Assembly: GCA_033032175.1 (NCBI GenBank)
Contig: CM065318.1
Coordinates: 1,922,001 to 1,986,000 of the forward strand
Source of the DNA: Saturnia japonica
Lineage: Eukaryota > Arthropoda > Insecta > Lepidoptera > Saturniidae
DNA: 64,000 bases
Direction: 5' to 3'
Shown here: positions 22,018-33,859 of the stretch, one piece after another
Layout: the number at the start of each line of letters is the position of its first letter
Numbering within the stretch: the stretch's first letter is position 1
Made by a program: the position numbers and the translations under genes
Notes under the pieces: model-generated
What the model saw: the letters and a program-made list of their open reading frames with translations, nothing else
The model's database searches: none
Told to the model about the DNA's origin: nothing

Positions 22018-22280
22018 ATACATAACTTACCATAATGCCTGTATCCCCGAAGTGTTACGCAGAGGTGTACTAATGTACACCCACAGTTCACTGGATATAT
22101 TTTTATGTCCCATGTAATAGGGGGCGAGCCTATTGCCATTAATGGGCACAAAGCCAAACTCCGAGCTGCTACTGAGAATTTCATAGAAAACCCCAGTAAC
22201 ACATTGCTCAACCTGGGAATCGAACCCAGGACCTCGAGCATATTAGCTGTTGCGTTTACGACCATTAGGTTAATGAAGCA
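22018..22280 (-). mobile_element. tRNA-derived SINE, copy 3
   Basis: Same orientation and family as 10211-10471 and 13497-13711. It has a clear B-box complement GGAATCGAACC at 22216-22226 and the body CCATAATGCCTGTATCCCCG at the other end. It lies just before the left edge of duplication copy 1. Confidence 0.8.
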
Positions 22281-23877
22281 GAGATAATAAAATAAATGAA
22301 TAATTATCAATGAAGTTAAAATACATAGTTATATAAATTTTCATTTATTTTCACCATTCACCGAGTGAAAACTTTAGAAATCTCTCAACATTATATTTTA
22401 ACATTAATTATACTTGTATTAAAATGTATATATGGTGTAACATATATTCCGATGCTATGAGCCTACATAAACAGATTGAATCATATTGTATGAGGCTGTG
22501 TCAAAGCTCCCTAAAATTGTGTTAATATTATATAGCTTTAAAACTTGCTAATAAAACATATAATGTTTGTAAGTTGTTTTGGGAAGAGGCTTTTTCCCAG
22601 ATAGGAGTATTACATTTTTTAAATTATTTTTATATATTTCGTAATAGGTAATTATTATATACAATGTGATAAGAATGAAATAGCTTTAATCAGTTGTTGT
22701 AATCTTGTGACCTACAAACAGTAATTAGAACTTTTTTTTAGAACAGGTACGGTCAGTTTACATTGTAACATAGATCAATATATTGTAACAGACTTGCTGT
22801 CTGTTGATATGTATGCTCACATAGAAACCGTCGATATATAGAAAAACAATGAACTTGTCAGAATCATATAAATGTCTCCAACATTTAATAAAATGATAAT
22901 CCAACGACCAATGATACAACGAAATCAAAATATAAAAATATTGTTTATATACTTAAATGCGTACGGAAGAAATTTTATTTCTTTGGCGTAACAAAAAATA
23001 ACTCGAAACATTTATACCGCGTGCCGACAACACGATGAAGCAAGCTAAATAACATTTTAAAGTATTTTATTTACTTTAAAAATGTTAAATTATTTTTAAA
23101 AGAGTAAAAAATAGAACTCGTCTTCTTCTTCTTAACTTGTTAGAACTTTTTAAGGAGTTTTTGTGAGATCCTTGAATGGATGCTTTCAGTTTAGTTTTAT
23201 AATCCACTTGACTTATGCGGAATAACGAAATATATCACGCAAAACGCAAAAATAAAAACCACATCATGGCACTTATATCCCGCCAAAAACTCAAAAATAT
23301 AAGACCGTAAAATTAATTCACATTGTTAATGTTACGTTATGAGCATGGAGATTATAGAGAGATAAAGAGGATGAGATTACTTTAAATGAATGGTGGCGCA
23401 ATAAATGTAGGGTGGCGCTGCGGTAGAAAATGAATAAATGTTAAAGTAGGACCACAACTTTTAATTCCACAAACATTTAACATGATTATTCAACAATTTT
23501 TTTTTAAGTTGTGTAAAACAGTAAAAACTATAAAATCACGAAAAAGTATCAATATCTCTTGATACAATAGCGCTGCCATCTTGGTGGGGTTTTCAATTAA
23601 AATTTCCTGCTTACAGTTACAATAACATAATATTGTACATATTGAGACATCTCTCATGTAGACTACATCTATGAATGTGTATCTCTGCCAAAGTTGAAAC
23701 AAATATAGTCCGATAATTTAGTACACGTAAATTTTGGAATGAGAAATGTCGCAGTTAGAGTTTAGTATCAAAATTAATAAAGCTAATGCCCTTCTCAACG
23801 ATCAGTAAAACTGAACTCAAGTGCATTCAGTACTCCGAGACCACTACAATAACCACAACGTACACAAATAAATTAAA
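22281..23877 (+). other. 5' flank of GR-B
   Basis: AT-rich sequence paralogous to 43569-44608 plus 46773-47289. It lacks the Tc1-type element found in the GR-C flank. The last ~250 bp before the ATG are almost identical in both copies and probably contain the promoter; I cannot identify a TATA box with confidence. The minus frame at 23490-23702 is unsupported. Confidence 0.45.
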
Positions 23878-26800
23878 ATGGATAGTGCGATGGAGTATAC
23901 AATGGTTTCTAACATCAAACCGACGCTGTTAGTTCGTTTGTTCTGCGGAATGTACCACGATGTCCACCACCCTTCGAAACGGATCCGTTTGTATTTCAAA
24001 GTATATTGTCTCCTCGTGGCTGTACTGGTCACGTGGATGCATTATCGTCTGTCAGCTGTGGCCCAATTAGAATCCGTTGTTGCTGGATACGTAGAATATG
24101 TGTGGTACATTTTGGTTTCGCTGATAGTCAAAGATGAGTATTTAATTAAATATTATACTTATATAAGACATGTCGATGGAACACCGAGGGGTGAGAATTA
24201 TCCGTGTTTGGGAATTATATTTATCGTCCTCATTGTCGTAACAATATTGCTGATAATAGGAATTAATATAATTATATGTTTGATTTACATAAATATATGT
24301 ATTGACATAATGTTTTTCTACATAATGGACTGTATCGTGAATATTTTCATAGTATTTGGTAGATTACCGCTCTTGATGATAATATCACTGTCGTACTGTC
24401 GAATGAAGCGTATGTTGGAAGAGTTAAACAAGGAACAGTTGGTACAGCGAGGCAAATTCCAACCGCAAAAGTATGCTCTTATGTATCTGACGATTATGGA
24501 TACTTTAGACGAAGCTGATTATTATATCAAGAAATTGGTAAATATGTTTATAAATTAACTTTTTATTTACGCAGACTAAACAACAAGACAAGAGACACCG
24601 TCTAATGCCGCTTGCATATTATAAACTGTTTGTTACGAATTACGACGCGCCAAAACGTGCTACTGATAAGTTTTACAAAATGTGTTTAGCACTTTTAAAA
24701 ATTTTCAGTTGCTCCTTCATTATTTTGCTTGTGGATTTTGAAAGTAATTCCTCATTTGTTGTTTAGAAAGGTGTCCCGTGGGCAAATCAGAATTGAGTTT
24801 CTTTGACTTTCAATTTTTATCAAGACATAATACTGTTACGACCTGTTACAACTTGATTAAAAAGAGAGAAAATCCTGTTCCCGAAATATCTCGAAACAAC
24901 TACATACTTCTCAGGACTTCGAAATAATGTTCGCGTCGTAAATAACCGCGGCGCATATTTGTGTAAACATCGCAGTTTACAAACACATGTATAGGGCTTA
25001 TCGCCTCGAGTACGTCATCGAGTAGGCATAGAAAGTAATCGTCGAGAAAGTTAGCGACGATTCACGATTTTTTCTGTCATCGTTTAGTGTAGTTATTTAA
25101 GCGACTCAGGCGCGACGCCGAGGCAGTTCAGTTTTGAATTACAAAGCGATAACAATGAGCGATAAAAGGAAGCGAGGCCACAGTGAAATAAATAACAGTG
25201 TTGTGAGTTCGTGAAATTTGTAACTGTGTAGAATTGACATAAATCTTCTTCACGTCAAACACCGGCGTTTTTAATACCCACGGGTGTAAACAATACATTG
25301 CGTTTGAATTATACAGGAAGAATATACAAAATACACATATAATACACAGGAACTTAATCTCTCTTTCAGATGTACGTCTTTCTGTTCACTTCAAACATAA
25401 GACTAATCGCGGATATTCATAATATAATCCGTGGAATAAAATCTTACGTAAGTTATTGTTTCTTAATTGAGAATATCACGGTGCGCTATTGCTCGCTCCT
25501 GTTTAACACGAGGTGAAAGTCGCAAGCTGAGTCATGGGATAAACTTTATTAATATTTGTTTTATATGTACAATAATTTATTCCATAAATTGCTTTGATTT
25601 ATATGTTTATATAGCGCATTTCAAGAGCCGCCATTTCTCTATATTTTTTAATGCGTGCCGAAGGTTGTGAGTGCCTCGCCATCTGGACTTGACTTAGAAT
25701 ATGCATTGTTCTCACAGAATAGTTACTCTATACATGTTTCGTTTATTCCGCTGTCCAGTTCACTATAACTACGTTCATTACAGTAAAATAATAAATAAGA
25801 AACAAGGAAAGCTATGTTTCCAGTTATAAATATTATTCAGTCATTCATTTTACCAGTAGTTGTTGGAAACGTGATCATATCCCAGTTTAATATTTCACAG
25901 GGTATCGCGGTAACAGCAGTCATTTGTTTCACATTCAAAATTATATGGGTTTTCCATTCTGTACTCATATCTTCGATCCTGTGCGATTTAACAAAAGAAA
26001 AAAATAAACGGATTAAAATTATAATATTGGAGAAAAGAATGGATGCGAAAAGTAAGTTAACATGAATTAAAAAAACTTATATAGTAGAATATTCAGATAA
26101 ATAATTTATATAAGTAAATCTGTAGATCTATATGTACGTGTAATTGATTTTGCCATAATATGTTGATTATATTATAAATTATAAAGAATATTGGCCACGA
26201 ATATTATATAAAAAAAAAATTTGTCTATCTGTTTGAATGTCTGGATTTAAATCAAAATTGACTTAACCGATTTTTATAAAAATTTCTACACGAAAAGCTT
26301 AGGTATGCCATTGTTCAAATGATAGACTATAAGAATTACCATTAAAAAAATAATAATTTCTCATTCAATTTTGATGAAATGTTATAGACAAGAAGAATAT
26401 GTCAATCCATACTTTTTTATAGTAGCTCGGCTAATTGACGGTACCGTCCCTTATGGTAAGCATATTACAATCCAAACACAACGACCACCACCGATAAATT
26501 GAAATCCATCGACAGCCGCCGCTGTGATGCCGGTAGATGGTTCCACAGCTCCACCGTGTAACAAAAATAAGACATAGAAGACCTTATAGTTTGTGCCGAG
26601 AAGGAGGCTACCGTATAACTGTGACTCCGAAGCTCAGGGCGTGTGGTTCTGTTGTGGAAAGGAGAGGTGGGAATTATATTTAACAGCTCTTAGGAGCACT
26701 CAACATGATACGGAGAATATAACACGCTTATCGAGACAATGTTCCTCCACAGCTGAAGCGGTTCGATGTATTAGGTAACGTCTGCAAGATTGCATCATTA

Positions 26801-29800
26801 AAAAAGCGGGCAGCCCGTCTATGTAACCTGTCCACAGCACCAAGCAGTGGCGTAGCTAAAGGGGGGAGGGCGGCGGGGGCGGGCCGACTATGTTCATCAG
26901 ATGTAGTTCTTTCTACCTATAAAAAATCGTAAATCTATGGCAGAGAGCATAACCGCCACTAATAAAATTATCTAGATGTTAGCGTACCACGAGCATAATA
27001 AATTGATATTTAGAAAAAAAAACAACGTGCACACTGTCAATCAATCTGGGATTCCCCCAAAATTTAATACCCCGTTCGCGCATAACCAACGCTAGTCAGG
27101 GGATTCCCTCGATATAGCGCTCGTCACTTGTATTGTGGATTGGGCCATTTCTTTTGTTTCCGACCGCATTCATTTCAATATTCTCTTACGTGAACGTGTG
27201 AACGTCTAGTGCAAAGTGTTTGTTAATTATTAGATATTATAAACAACATTTTTTGTATAAAAACCGATTTAATATAGTCGATTGTTGAAGAGAATAAACA
27301 AGGTAAGTGAAGTATTTTTGTTATTACAGGTAATACTTACATTTTTAATTCATTTAGTATCTAATAGCAGTATCTTAGATTATTTTGAAAAACCCTTCAA
27401 TTGTTTTATTCTCTTTTAATTACTGTGTATTTTAAAACTATTATTGAGCCATCCTAAGTGATAAATAGGTATATACGGAAGGTAATTTAGACGGATTGCA
27501 GTAATATTTTTTTATAATATTACTATTTATAATATTAGTAAGTAATATTGTTTAGCCTGGGCAAGTATTATTATCTACTAAAGGTACTATTTATAAAAAT
27601 AGGTTTTAAAGGCTTTGCTGGCGTAAAAAGATTTTATTTATATTTCTACACGTTTTACGATATTACTTTAGGTAATAATGTTTAATCGTAAATAATATAC
27701 TTATTTATAATTTACTTAATTATTATTTTCCGATCTAATAGCAATGGGATTTGTTTACAAAAACGTATACGTTGATTTGGCTCCGAGATGAGTAGTTCGA
27801 GCACTCGTGGCACGGATATCACAATCAACGGTGAAGTATTTAACTAGTATTTTTATATTATTTATATATATATATTTATAATAATACATATTTACACCCA
27901 GACGAAGGATTGTTAATTTATATAAAAATATATTTCACAAAGCTAGTTACGTAACGTGTAGGTGTTTATTTACTGTTATAATTAGTTTATAAAATCAACG
28001 TATCACTTACTAACTAAAAATATTTTTTAGAATACCCAGAACGAAATATGCCTCGGGGAATTCATACTTCGAAAAGAGAAAGCGGGTCTCAACAGAGAAA
28101 AGCCAAAAAGGCTAAAATGGATGAAATTCAGAGCATGTCCGGTTCTCTTTTCAAATATGTCACAAAAGCAGATAGCGGCCAAAGTTCAAGTAAAGTACCC
28201 GAGTCTCCTGCTGACGAAAGTTATGATTCACATCTTGGAGACTCACATTTAGATAGCAACATCGACAATACAGAATCAATGAAGGCAACCCAGGACCTTG
28301 ACGGAATCAAAATAAATAATAAAAATGACGCCGTTAATGCTACTTTCGGAGATAGCATTAGCTTCAAAGAATCAGTTTAACACTTGAGAGATGTTTCACA
28401 TTGGAGTTTACCGGTACCTGATAATGTTCGTATTGACATAATAAAAAAGGGCAGTGAACATTTCCAGAATAAAGAATGACCGTTTCCTACTGTATCTCGT
28501 CATCTTTCACAGGAATGGTTACCAAATAACCTGTACTGTTTTTGCTGTCGTTTATTTACTGTCAGTAACATACAAACAACATGCGACCTTGCAATTAATG
28601 AATACGGAAAAACAGAAGTGGAAAAATCTTTTATATGGTTGTTATTATGTTGACATGACATGTCAATATGTTGCCAGTGCAGAGGGTTTCTGTCGTTCGT
28701 GATTTGGGGGTGATGATGGATTCCAAACTGCTTTACACGTATCACTATGATTACATACGTCAGAAAGCTTTAAAAATGTTTGGATTCATTTGCAGAGTTG
28801 CAAGGCCTTTTGTAAACTTAAACTCACTACAAATATTATACTTTACATACATTAGGAGCTATCTCGATTATGCTTCGCCAATATGGTCACCAGATTATAT
28901 CACACATAAGATTAGTCTAGACAACATTCAAAGTAAATTCCTGAGATATCTAAATTATACATTTAATAACGAGCATAAGTCATACTTAATTGATTTAGAC
29001 TTTTACAATTTAACTTCTTTATCAAAACGACGATCTATCTTCGACATGATATTATTATACGATATTTTGAACAACAATATTGATCGCCCCGAACTAGTGA
29101 ATAGGATTAATTTCAAAACACATTCAAAAATTATTCGAAATCCGCGCTTATTTGCACCACCGCCAATTAATCACAATTATGCTAAGAACTCTGTTTTACA
29201 AAGATGTTTTAACATGTATGGCACGAAGTTTAGTCATATTGATTTATTCCAGTCAAATAGGAATGTTTTCTAAGAATTAAAATAAAAAAAACATTGAAAT
29301 AGTCATCATGGCTGTGAAACAGGAACACAGAAAGGACTCAGTTTATTCTCTATTGCTTATAACATACATACATATACAATTCACATATGCTTTCACTCAG
29401 GAGCATATGATCCCACCACACCTATACACTCTCACGCACACGCACTCTACACGCAGACTCACACTCCCACTCACATTGAGATATAGAAACACATAATACT
29501 TCATAATGATATTTTTATGAATATAAATATTTAACCGCTGCATAACAAACAAAATTTAATAATAATTATTTCGTAATTGGCACCACATGATTGCAAAACA
29601 TAACAAATGTATATTTTGTGTTAAATGGGCTGTGAAGCAATATGTACCAAATAAATAATAATAATAATCTAGATTATTAGATATAACATTGTTTTTGGCT
29701 AAACAAAACCTAGCATTTCGTGGTCATGACGAAACCCAAGGGTCGTCTAATAAAGGTAATTTATTAGAACTGGTTAAACTGCTGTCATAGTATGATGCAG

Positions 29801-31979
29801 TACTCAAAGAAAATATACTATATTTGGAGCAGGAAAAATCACCTAAAGTAACATATTTATCGCCAGAAATACAAAATGAGTTCATAAATGTTTTAGCTAA
29901 TCATGTAAAATATCAGCTTGTCAACGAAATTAAATCGACCACATATTTCGGAATCATGTTTGATAGCACACCTGACGTTTCACATGTCGATCAAATGCCT
30001 GAAGTGATTCGTTATGTAAAAATTAATAATAGAAAAGTAGAAGTCAAAGAAGTATTCTTAGGATTCTTTCCTTTACATGGAAAAAAAGCAGCTGATTTAA
30101 GCGCTGAAATACTAAAGAAGCTTGAAAACTATGGCTTAGATATTATGATGTGTCGTTCTCAAGGTTATGATAATGCTGCAGTTATGAGTGGTATACACGG
30201 AGGAGTGCAAGCTATTATAAAAGAAAAAAACAATAAAGCAATTTTTATTGGTTGTATAGATCATTCAATTAATTTATGCGGCCAACATTCGTTCGCACAA
30301 AATGTGACTTGTGTTACATTTTTCGGAGCAGTGGAAACAATATTTAACTTTTTTTCAACTTCCACAAGCCGTTGGGAAGTGCTCCTCAATCACAGCAAAG
30401 CATCAGTTAAAAGACTTTCGACAACGCGCTGGAGTGCTCATTATGGTGCAGTAAAAGTATTGGCTGAAAATTTTGATGGGATAATATCTGCAATTGAGGA
30501 ACTATGTGACCAAGACGTAAATTTAGAAACTAGAGGTGCTGCACAAAATCTTATGCCTGCTGTGTGCAATTTCTCATTTCTTTGTTTTCTTTTCTTTTGG
30601 AATGATGTGCTAAGGGAAGTGAACAATGCTCAGATTGCATTACAAAGTAAAGGTTTATGTGTTGATGAAATAATCATAAAACTAGAAGCACTTCGTCTAT
30701 TCATTGGAGAGAAACGGTTGCATCTAGCAGAAGAGGCAATAGATTTTGCTGTAATAAAATCGGAAAAATACAACATTTCGATGGAACGACGAATTCGTCG
30801 CAAGAAACGTATGCCCGGTGAGTTAGCATCGTCCACCGATGCTGGACTTACACTTAGAGCGGAACTTCAAAAAGACATGTTAGAATGTCTTGACAGATTC
30901 AATATTGAACTCGAAACAAGAGTAAAGTCCATTAAAGACGTAGCTTCATTGTTTGAGGTTGTGCAGTCAAAGACCTATCCTTCGGCAAACACTGAACAGT
31001 TAAAATTTGCTATATCAAAATTTACTAACCTTTACGATGAAGTATCAGAAACAGAACTCCTTTTAGAAATACCAAGATTGAGAAGACATTTAAAAGCGGC
31101 TAATATTACTGTCTCTAATTGGGTGACACTGGACTTTTTGAAATTTATTGTGGAATGGGATTTTACAGAATCTCTTCCGAATCTAACAGTCGCAATAAAG
31201 TTATTTATAACAATATGTGCATCAGTTGCTTAATGTGAGAGAAGTTTCAGCAAATTAAAATTAATTAAAAATTACTTGCGGTTTACAATGACTGAAACCA
31301 GATTAAACAATCTTGGTATTTTAACGATAGAACATGAAGCAACACAAAATATAAATTTTGAAGACGTGATTTCGGTGTTCGCTAGTGTCAAAGCTAGAAG
31401 GAAGAAATTTTAATTTTTAACAAAGTAATTTGTTTCACACAATGTTCAAATATTTGTAATAGGTACTCGTATTTTAATAAAACGTAAATTATTATAACTT
31501 TTTTTATTTTAACAGTTTCGATTGAGTTTTGGGGTGACACCTATAAAATCCGCCCCGGGTGCCACCTATGCTTGCTACGTCACTGGCACCAAGGAGGTAT
31601 TTTTCGGATTCATCTCAGATATGTGTACAGTATTCTATAGACGGCTGACATTGTAAATAATGTTTTAATGTAATGTGCGATTACTTTTGTGAATTGAAGA
31701 TTTGATGTCACTTAATGTTGGAGCTTGAAAGCTTCCAGTTGTATGTAGCGCAGTGAATATTCTGAACTTTGTACCTTAAGCGTTATCAGTTTGAATGTTG
31801 TTACAGATGAGCGTGATCGCGCGGAGATACAGAAGCTGTACCAGCTACTGCAGACGCGTCCTTACGATTACACGCTGTTTGGCTCGGTGTCGCTTAGCCT
31901 TCGTACTGTTCTAACGTTTATCTCATTTGTTACGACAACCATCATTTCCATATTACAAATAACAGATTGGATTAAATAG
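23878..31979 (+). CDS. Insect gustatory receptor (GR-B), four exons
   Basis: Exons: 23878-24537 (220 codons, MDSAMEYTMVSNIKP), 25370-25447 (26 codons, acceptor CTCTTTCAG, donor GTAAGT), about 25841 (or 25824) to 26051, and 31807-31979 (acceptor TGTTACAG, TAG stop). Predicted length is about 373 residues with no internal stop. It has several hydrophobic membrane segments, the conserved ILEKRMDAK loop, ERAEIQKLYQLLQTRPYDY and a C-terminal helix TTTIISILQI matching the GR signature position. The family forms ligand-gated channels in taste neurons; the ligand is unknown. Intron 1 carries a solo LTR and intron 3 a 4.7-kb hAT, both absent from GR-C. The exon-3 start has two acceptor options. GR-B is the tandem twin of GR-C (47290-50165). 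Confidence 0.87.
24834..25292. mobile_element. Solo LTR, probably Ty3/gypsy-type, in GR-B intron 1
   Basis: A 459-bp insertion absent from copy 2, where the site reads ATAATACATTGCG (about 48240-48252). It begins TGTTACGACC and ends TGTAAACA, and a 4-bp target duplication ATAC (24830-24833 and 25293-25296) flanks it. There is no internal coding DNA, as expected after recombination between two LTRs. The class call rests on TG...CA ends, TSD length and the TGTTACGACC start. Confidence 0.75.
26400..26836 (-). mobile_element. LINE remnant in GR-B intron 3 (hAT target)
   Basis: Paralogous to 49330-49830, whose minus strand encodes an RT C-terminal block (MEYCSHIWDESTKDLLGAA). The copy here is more broken. 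It continues past the hAT at 31594-31640, showing that the hAT landed in this older LINE scrap. Confidence 0.6.
28048..31413 (+). pseudogene. hAT transposase pseudogene (ZMYM1-like, DUF4371)
   Basis: The N-terminal frame MPRGIHTSKRESGSQQRKAK (28048-28380) is followed by a TTF-like zinc-finger segment (CFCCRLF) broken by stops. After a LINE insertion, FLAKQNLAFRGHDE near 29690-29730 begins the DUF4371 domain, which continues as a 1410-bp open frame (29824-31233; motifs RSQGYDNAAVMSG, CIDHSINLCGQ, STTRWSAHYGAV). The hAT C-terminal dimerisation motif CERSFSKLKLIKNYL follows at 31234, just after an in-frame TAA, and the reading ends at 31413. The protein would cut and paste the element. Stops at 28474 and 31231, frame changes and the LINE make this copy non-functional. 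Confidence 0.88.
28680..29668 (+). mobile_element. 5'-truncated LINE nested in the hAT
   Basis: The frame from about 28680 to 29273 encodes an RT C-terminal region (VSVVRDLGVMMDSKLLYTYH, FTYIRSYLDYASPIWSP). A 3' untranslated region with CA-rich text (29390-29480) follows, ending in an AAT-rich tail (ATAAATAATAATAATAAT, about 29650-29668). hAT coding sequence flanks it on both sides. Exact left edge and target duplication were not resolved. Confidence 0.75.
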
Positions 31980-32396
31980 ACATACCTAATACTATCTAGA
32001 CAGAACGTACGTGTAATTTTTATGCAATGTAGCGTTAACAATTAAGGAGGAATCAACAATGGTACTTCGTTATCAAATTCGGTAACGGAGTGATCTTGTG
32101 ATGATAATAATGTTCTTTCAAGTTGTGTAGAGAAATTATAGTATTTAAAGGTGGTAATTGGTTAAATATATACACAAAACAAAAGAGTAAAGGGTCGAAA
32201 TCTGTACATTGAAGACATTTCGATAGTTTTTGAAATTTGTCTGTCTGTCTGTATGTTTGTACGCAAATCACACAGAAACTATCGGATGTTAGATTGAGTT
32301 GTGGTGAGGTTTTTAATACAAGAAATATACCACGCGGACGAAGTTGCGGGCACTGCTATTATTAATATATATAAAGTCGCATATGGCGGTACTATA

Positions 32397-32640
32397 ATAT
32401 CATTATATTAATACGTGAAGCAAAAACTTTGTAACCCTTCTTATGAAAATTGCGCGGTCGGAAGTCTGTGAGATTTGGCATGTTTAAAGTTTCTATGGAG
32501 AAGGAGTGCAGAAAGCTAAAATGTATCTATAATATCTATTATTAATATTTTAAATGAAATAAATTATCACAGACTACCCGTCCGCGCAATTTTCGTAAGA
32601 AAGGGCACAAAGTTTTTGCTTCACGTATTAATATAATGAT
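32397..32640. mobile_element. Short MITE with ~40-bp terminal inverted repeats
   Basis: Left end ATCATTATATTAATACGTGA and right end TCACGTATTAATATAATGAT are reverse complements, and the match continues through GCAAAAACTTTGT for about 40 bp with small mismatches. It is 244 bp long with no ORF. The interior GAGATTTGGCATG...GGAGAAGGAGTGCAG is shared with 10941, 18405 and 50589. It is probably the short form of the foldback family. Confidence 0.82.
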
Positions 32641-33470
32641 TGTGTCTTGGTTATTTTCGTTTGATCTTCTTTATACAATGATGGAATGAAGCAACGATGA
32701 GTCAGTGTAGGGCTTTTTCTAATGTCCACCTATCTAGCTACCACCTTCAAGGTGAAAATTTGCCGCCAAACACCGAAATATAGGAAATATATAGGAGAAA
32801 TCGGTAAGTGGTGGTGGTTTCGCAGACTAAACTTGCACAGATTTTAACAATCGTAAAATGCAACTACTATCTCTTCATAATGGCGACTTATTTTGCCATA
32901 CCCTATTCAGGGTTCATGTATCCAGATAATTTACCATATAAGAACAAGTGTACATACATGATGCAAATGGGTAACTAATTAAATCTAAAAATATAAATTA
33001 TCTACATGATAATCACAATCAAATCGTCAGGCATATGATAGTTCAAGTTACAAGAAAAAAAGGGATTATAATGAAATTGTCTACATATTGCTTTTACAAG
33101 ATTTAAAACACGATGTACAAATTATATGCAGTCTCTATTACAAGATTGCAACGAGACAAAATATATTTCCTTTGCAATGTGTATAACACATTTTTGAAAG
33201 AGATCTGTTCGAACTACTGTAATAGGTTGAACAATTATATTGTAAGTTTTAAATTAATTTATATCGACATTAACAGTTTCTTAGAGTCTAAACTAAATAT
33301 CGCTTGGAATTGACTTAGAAGAACTTGCGAGTGGCCTCTGTTTATTAACTACACTGGTATTAATCTGGGGCGTGTATTATGTTTTGTGAACAAGACTCCA
33401 TATGTTATAAGTCTGTGAATACATCGTTTTTAGGTTATCATAAATTGCTAATTTAAGATAGCTTTAGTCT
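32641..33470. other. Copy-1-specific stretch, no gene recognised
   Basis: AT-rich DNA without a clear counterpart in copy 2. The frame at 33113-33313 has no recognisable domain. Confidence 0.4.
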
Positions 33471-33473
33471 CTT

Positions 33474-33668
33474 CTATATTGTCACATGTTCTTTAACTAT
33501 ATCTTCTATACAATCAATTAAATTGAAGTGTCTGTTTGTAATGTCAAAATAACAGCTTATTACTAAATGCTTATGAAAGTATAAACGATACCTATAACAA
33601 AAATCTATTTGTCTGTTTGTTCCGAGTAATCTCCGACTCTGTTCGACTGATTTTGACGGAACTTTCAC
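33474..33668 (-). other. Old ORF fragment shared with 21156-21392
   Basis: The minus-strand frame encodes YFHKHLVISCYFDITNRHFN, related to the plus-strand fragment near 21190-21260. It is probably a relic of an unrecognised dispersed repeat. Confidence 0.4.
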
Positions 33669-33859
33669 TGATATATAGCTGATATTCTATGGAGTAACTT
33701 AGACTATTTTTATTCTAGAAAAACAATTAGGATTCCGCACAATTAAAAAAAAAACTAGAGAACTACCCACAATGAGTATTGTTCTCTTTAAAATAGCTGT
33801 TTAAAATATGTTTAAAACAGATTTGAAAGAGAGTGATTATGGACTGAGAATGAACGAGT

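Larger units (their letters stand above)
26845..31585 (+). mobile_element. hAT DNA transposon with 8-bp target duplication
   Basis: The 4741-bp element starts CAGTGGCGTAGC and ends GCTACGTCACTG (imperfect terminal inverted repeats of classic hAT form). GCACCAAG is duplicated at 26837-26844 and 31586-31593. Copy 2 of the duplication has a single GCACCAAG at 49772-49779, the empty site. Its interior holds a decayed DUF4371/hAT-C transposase gene, itself interrupted by a LINE fragment. It inserted after the GR duplication and lies in GR-B intron 3. Confidence 0.93.

Noticed and set aside
10211..22280. tRNA-like heads with A and B boxes at about 10450, 13690 and 22250
   Set aside because: They belong to a repeated SINE with a shared body. 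No cloverleaf-complete tRNA gene could be read.
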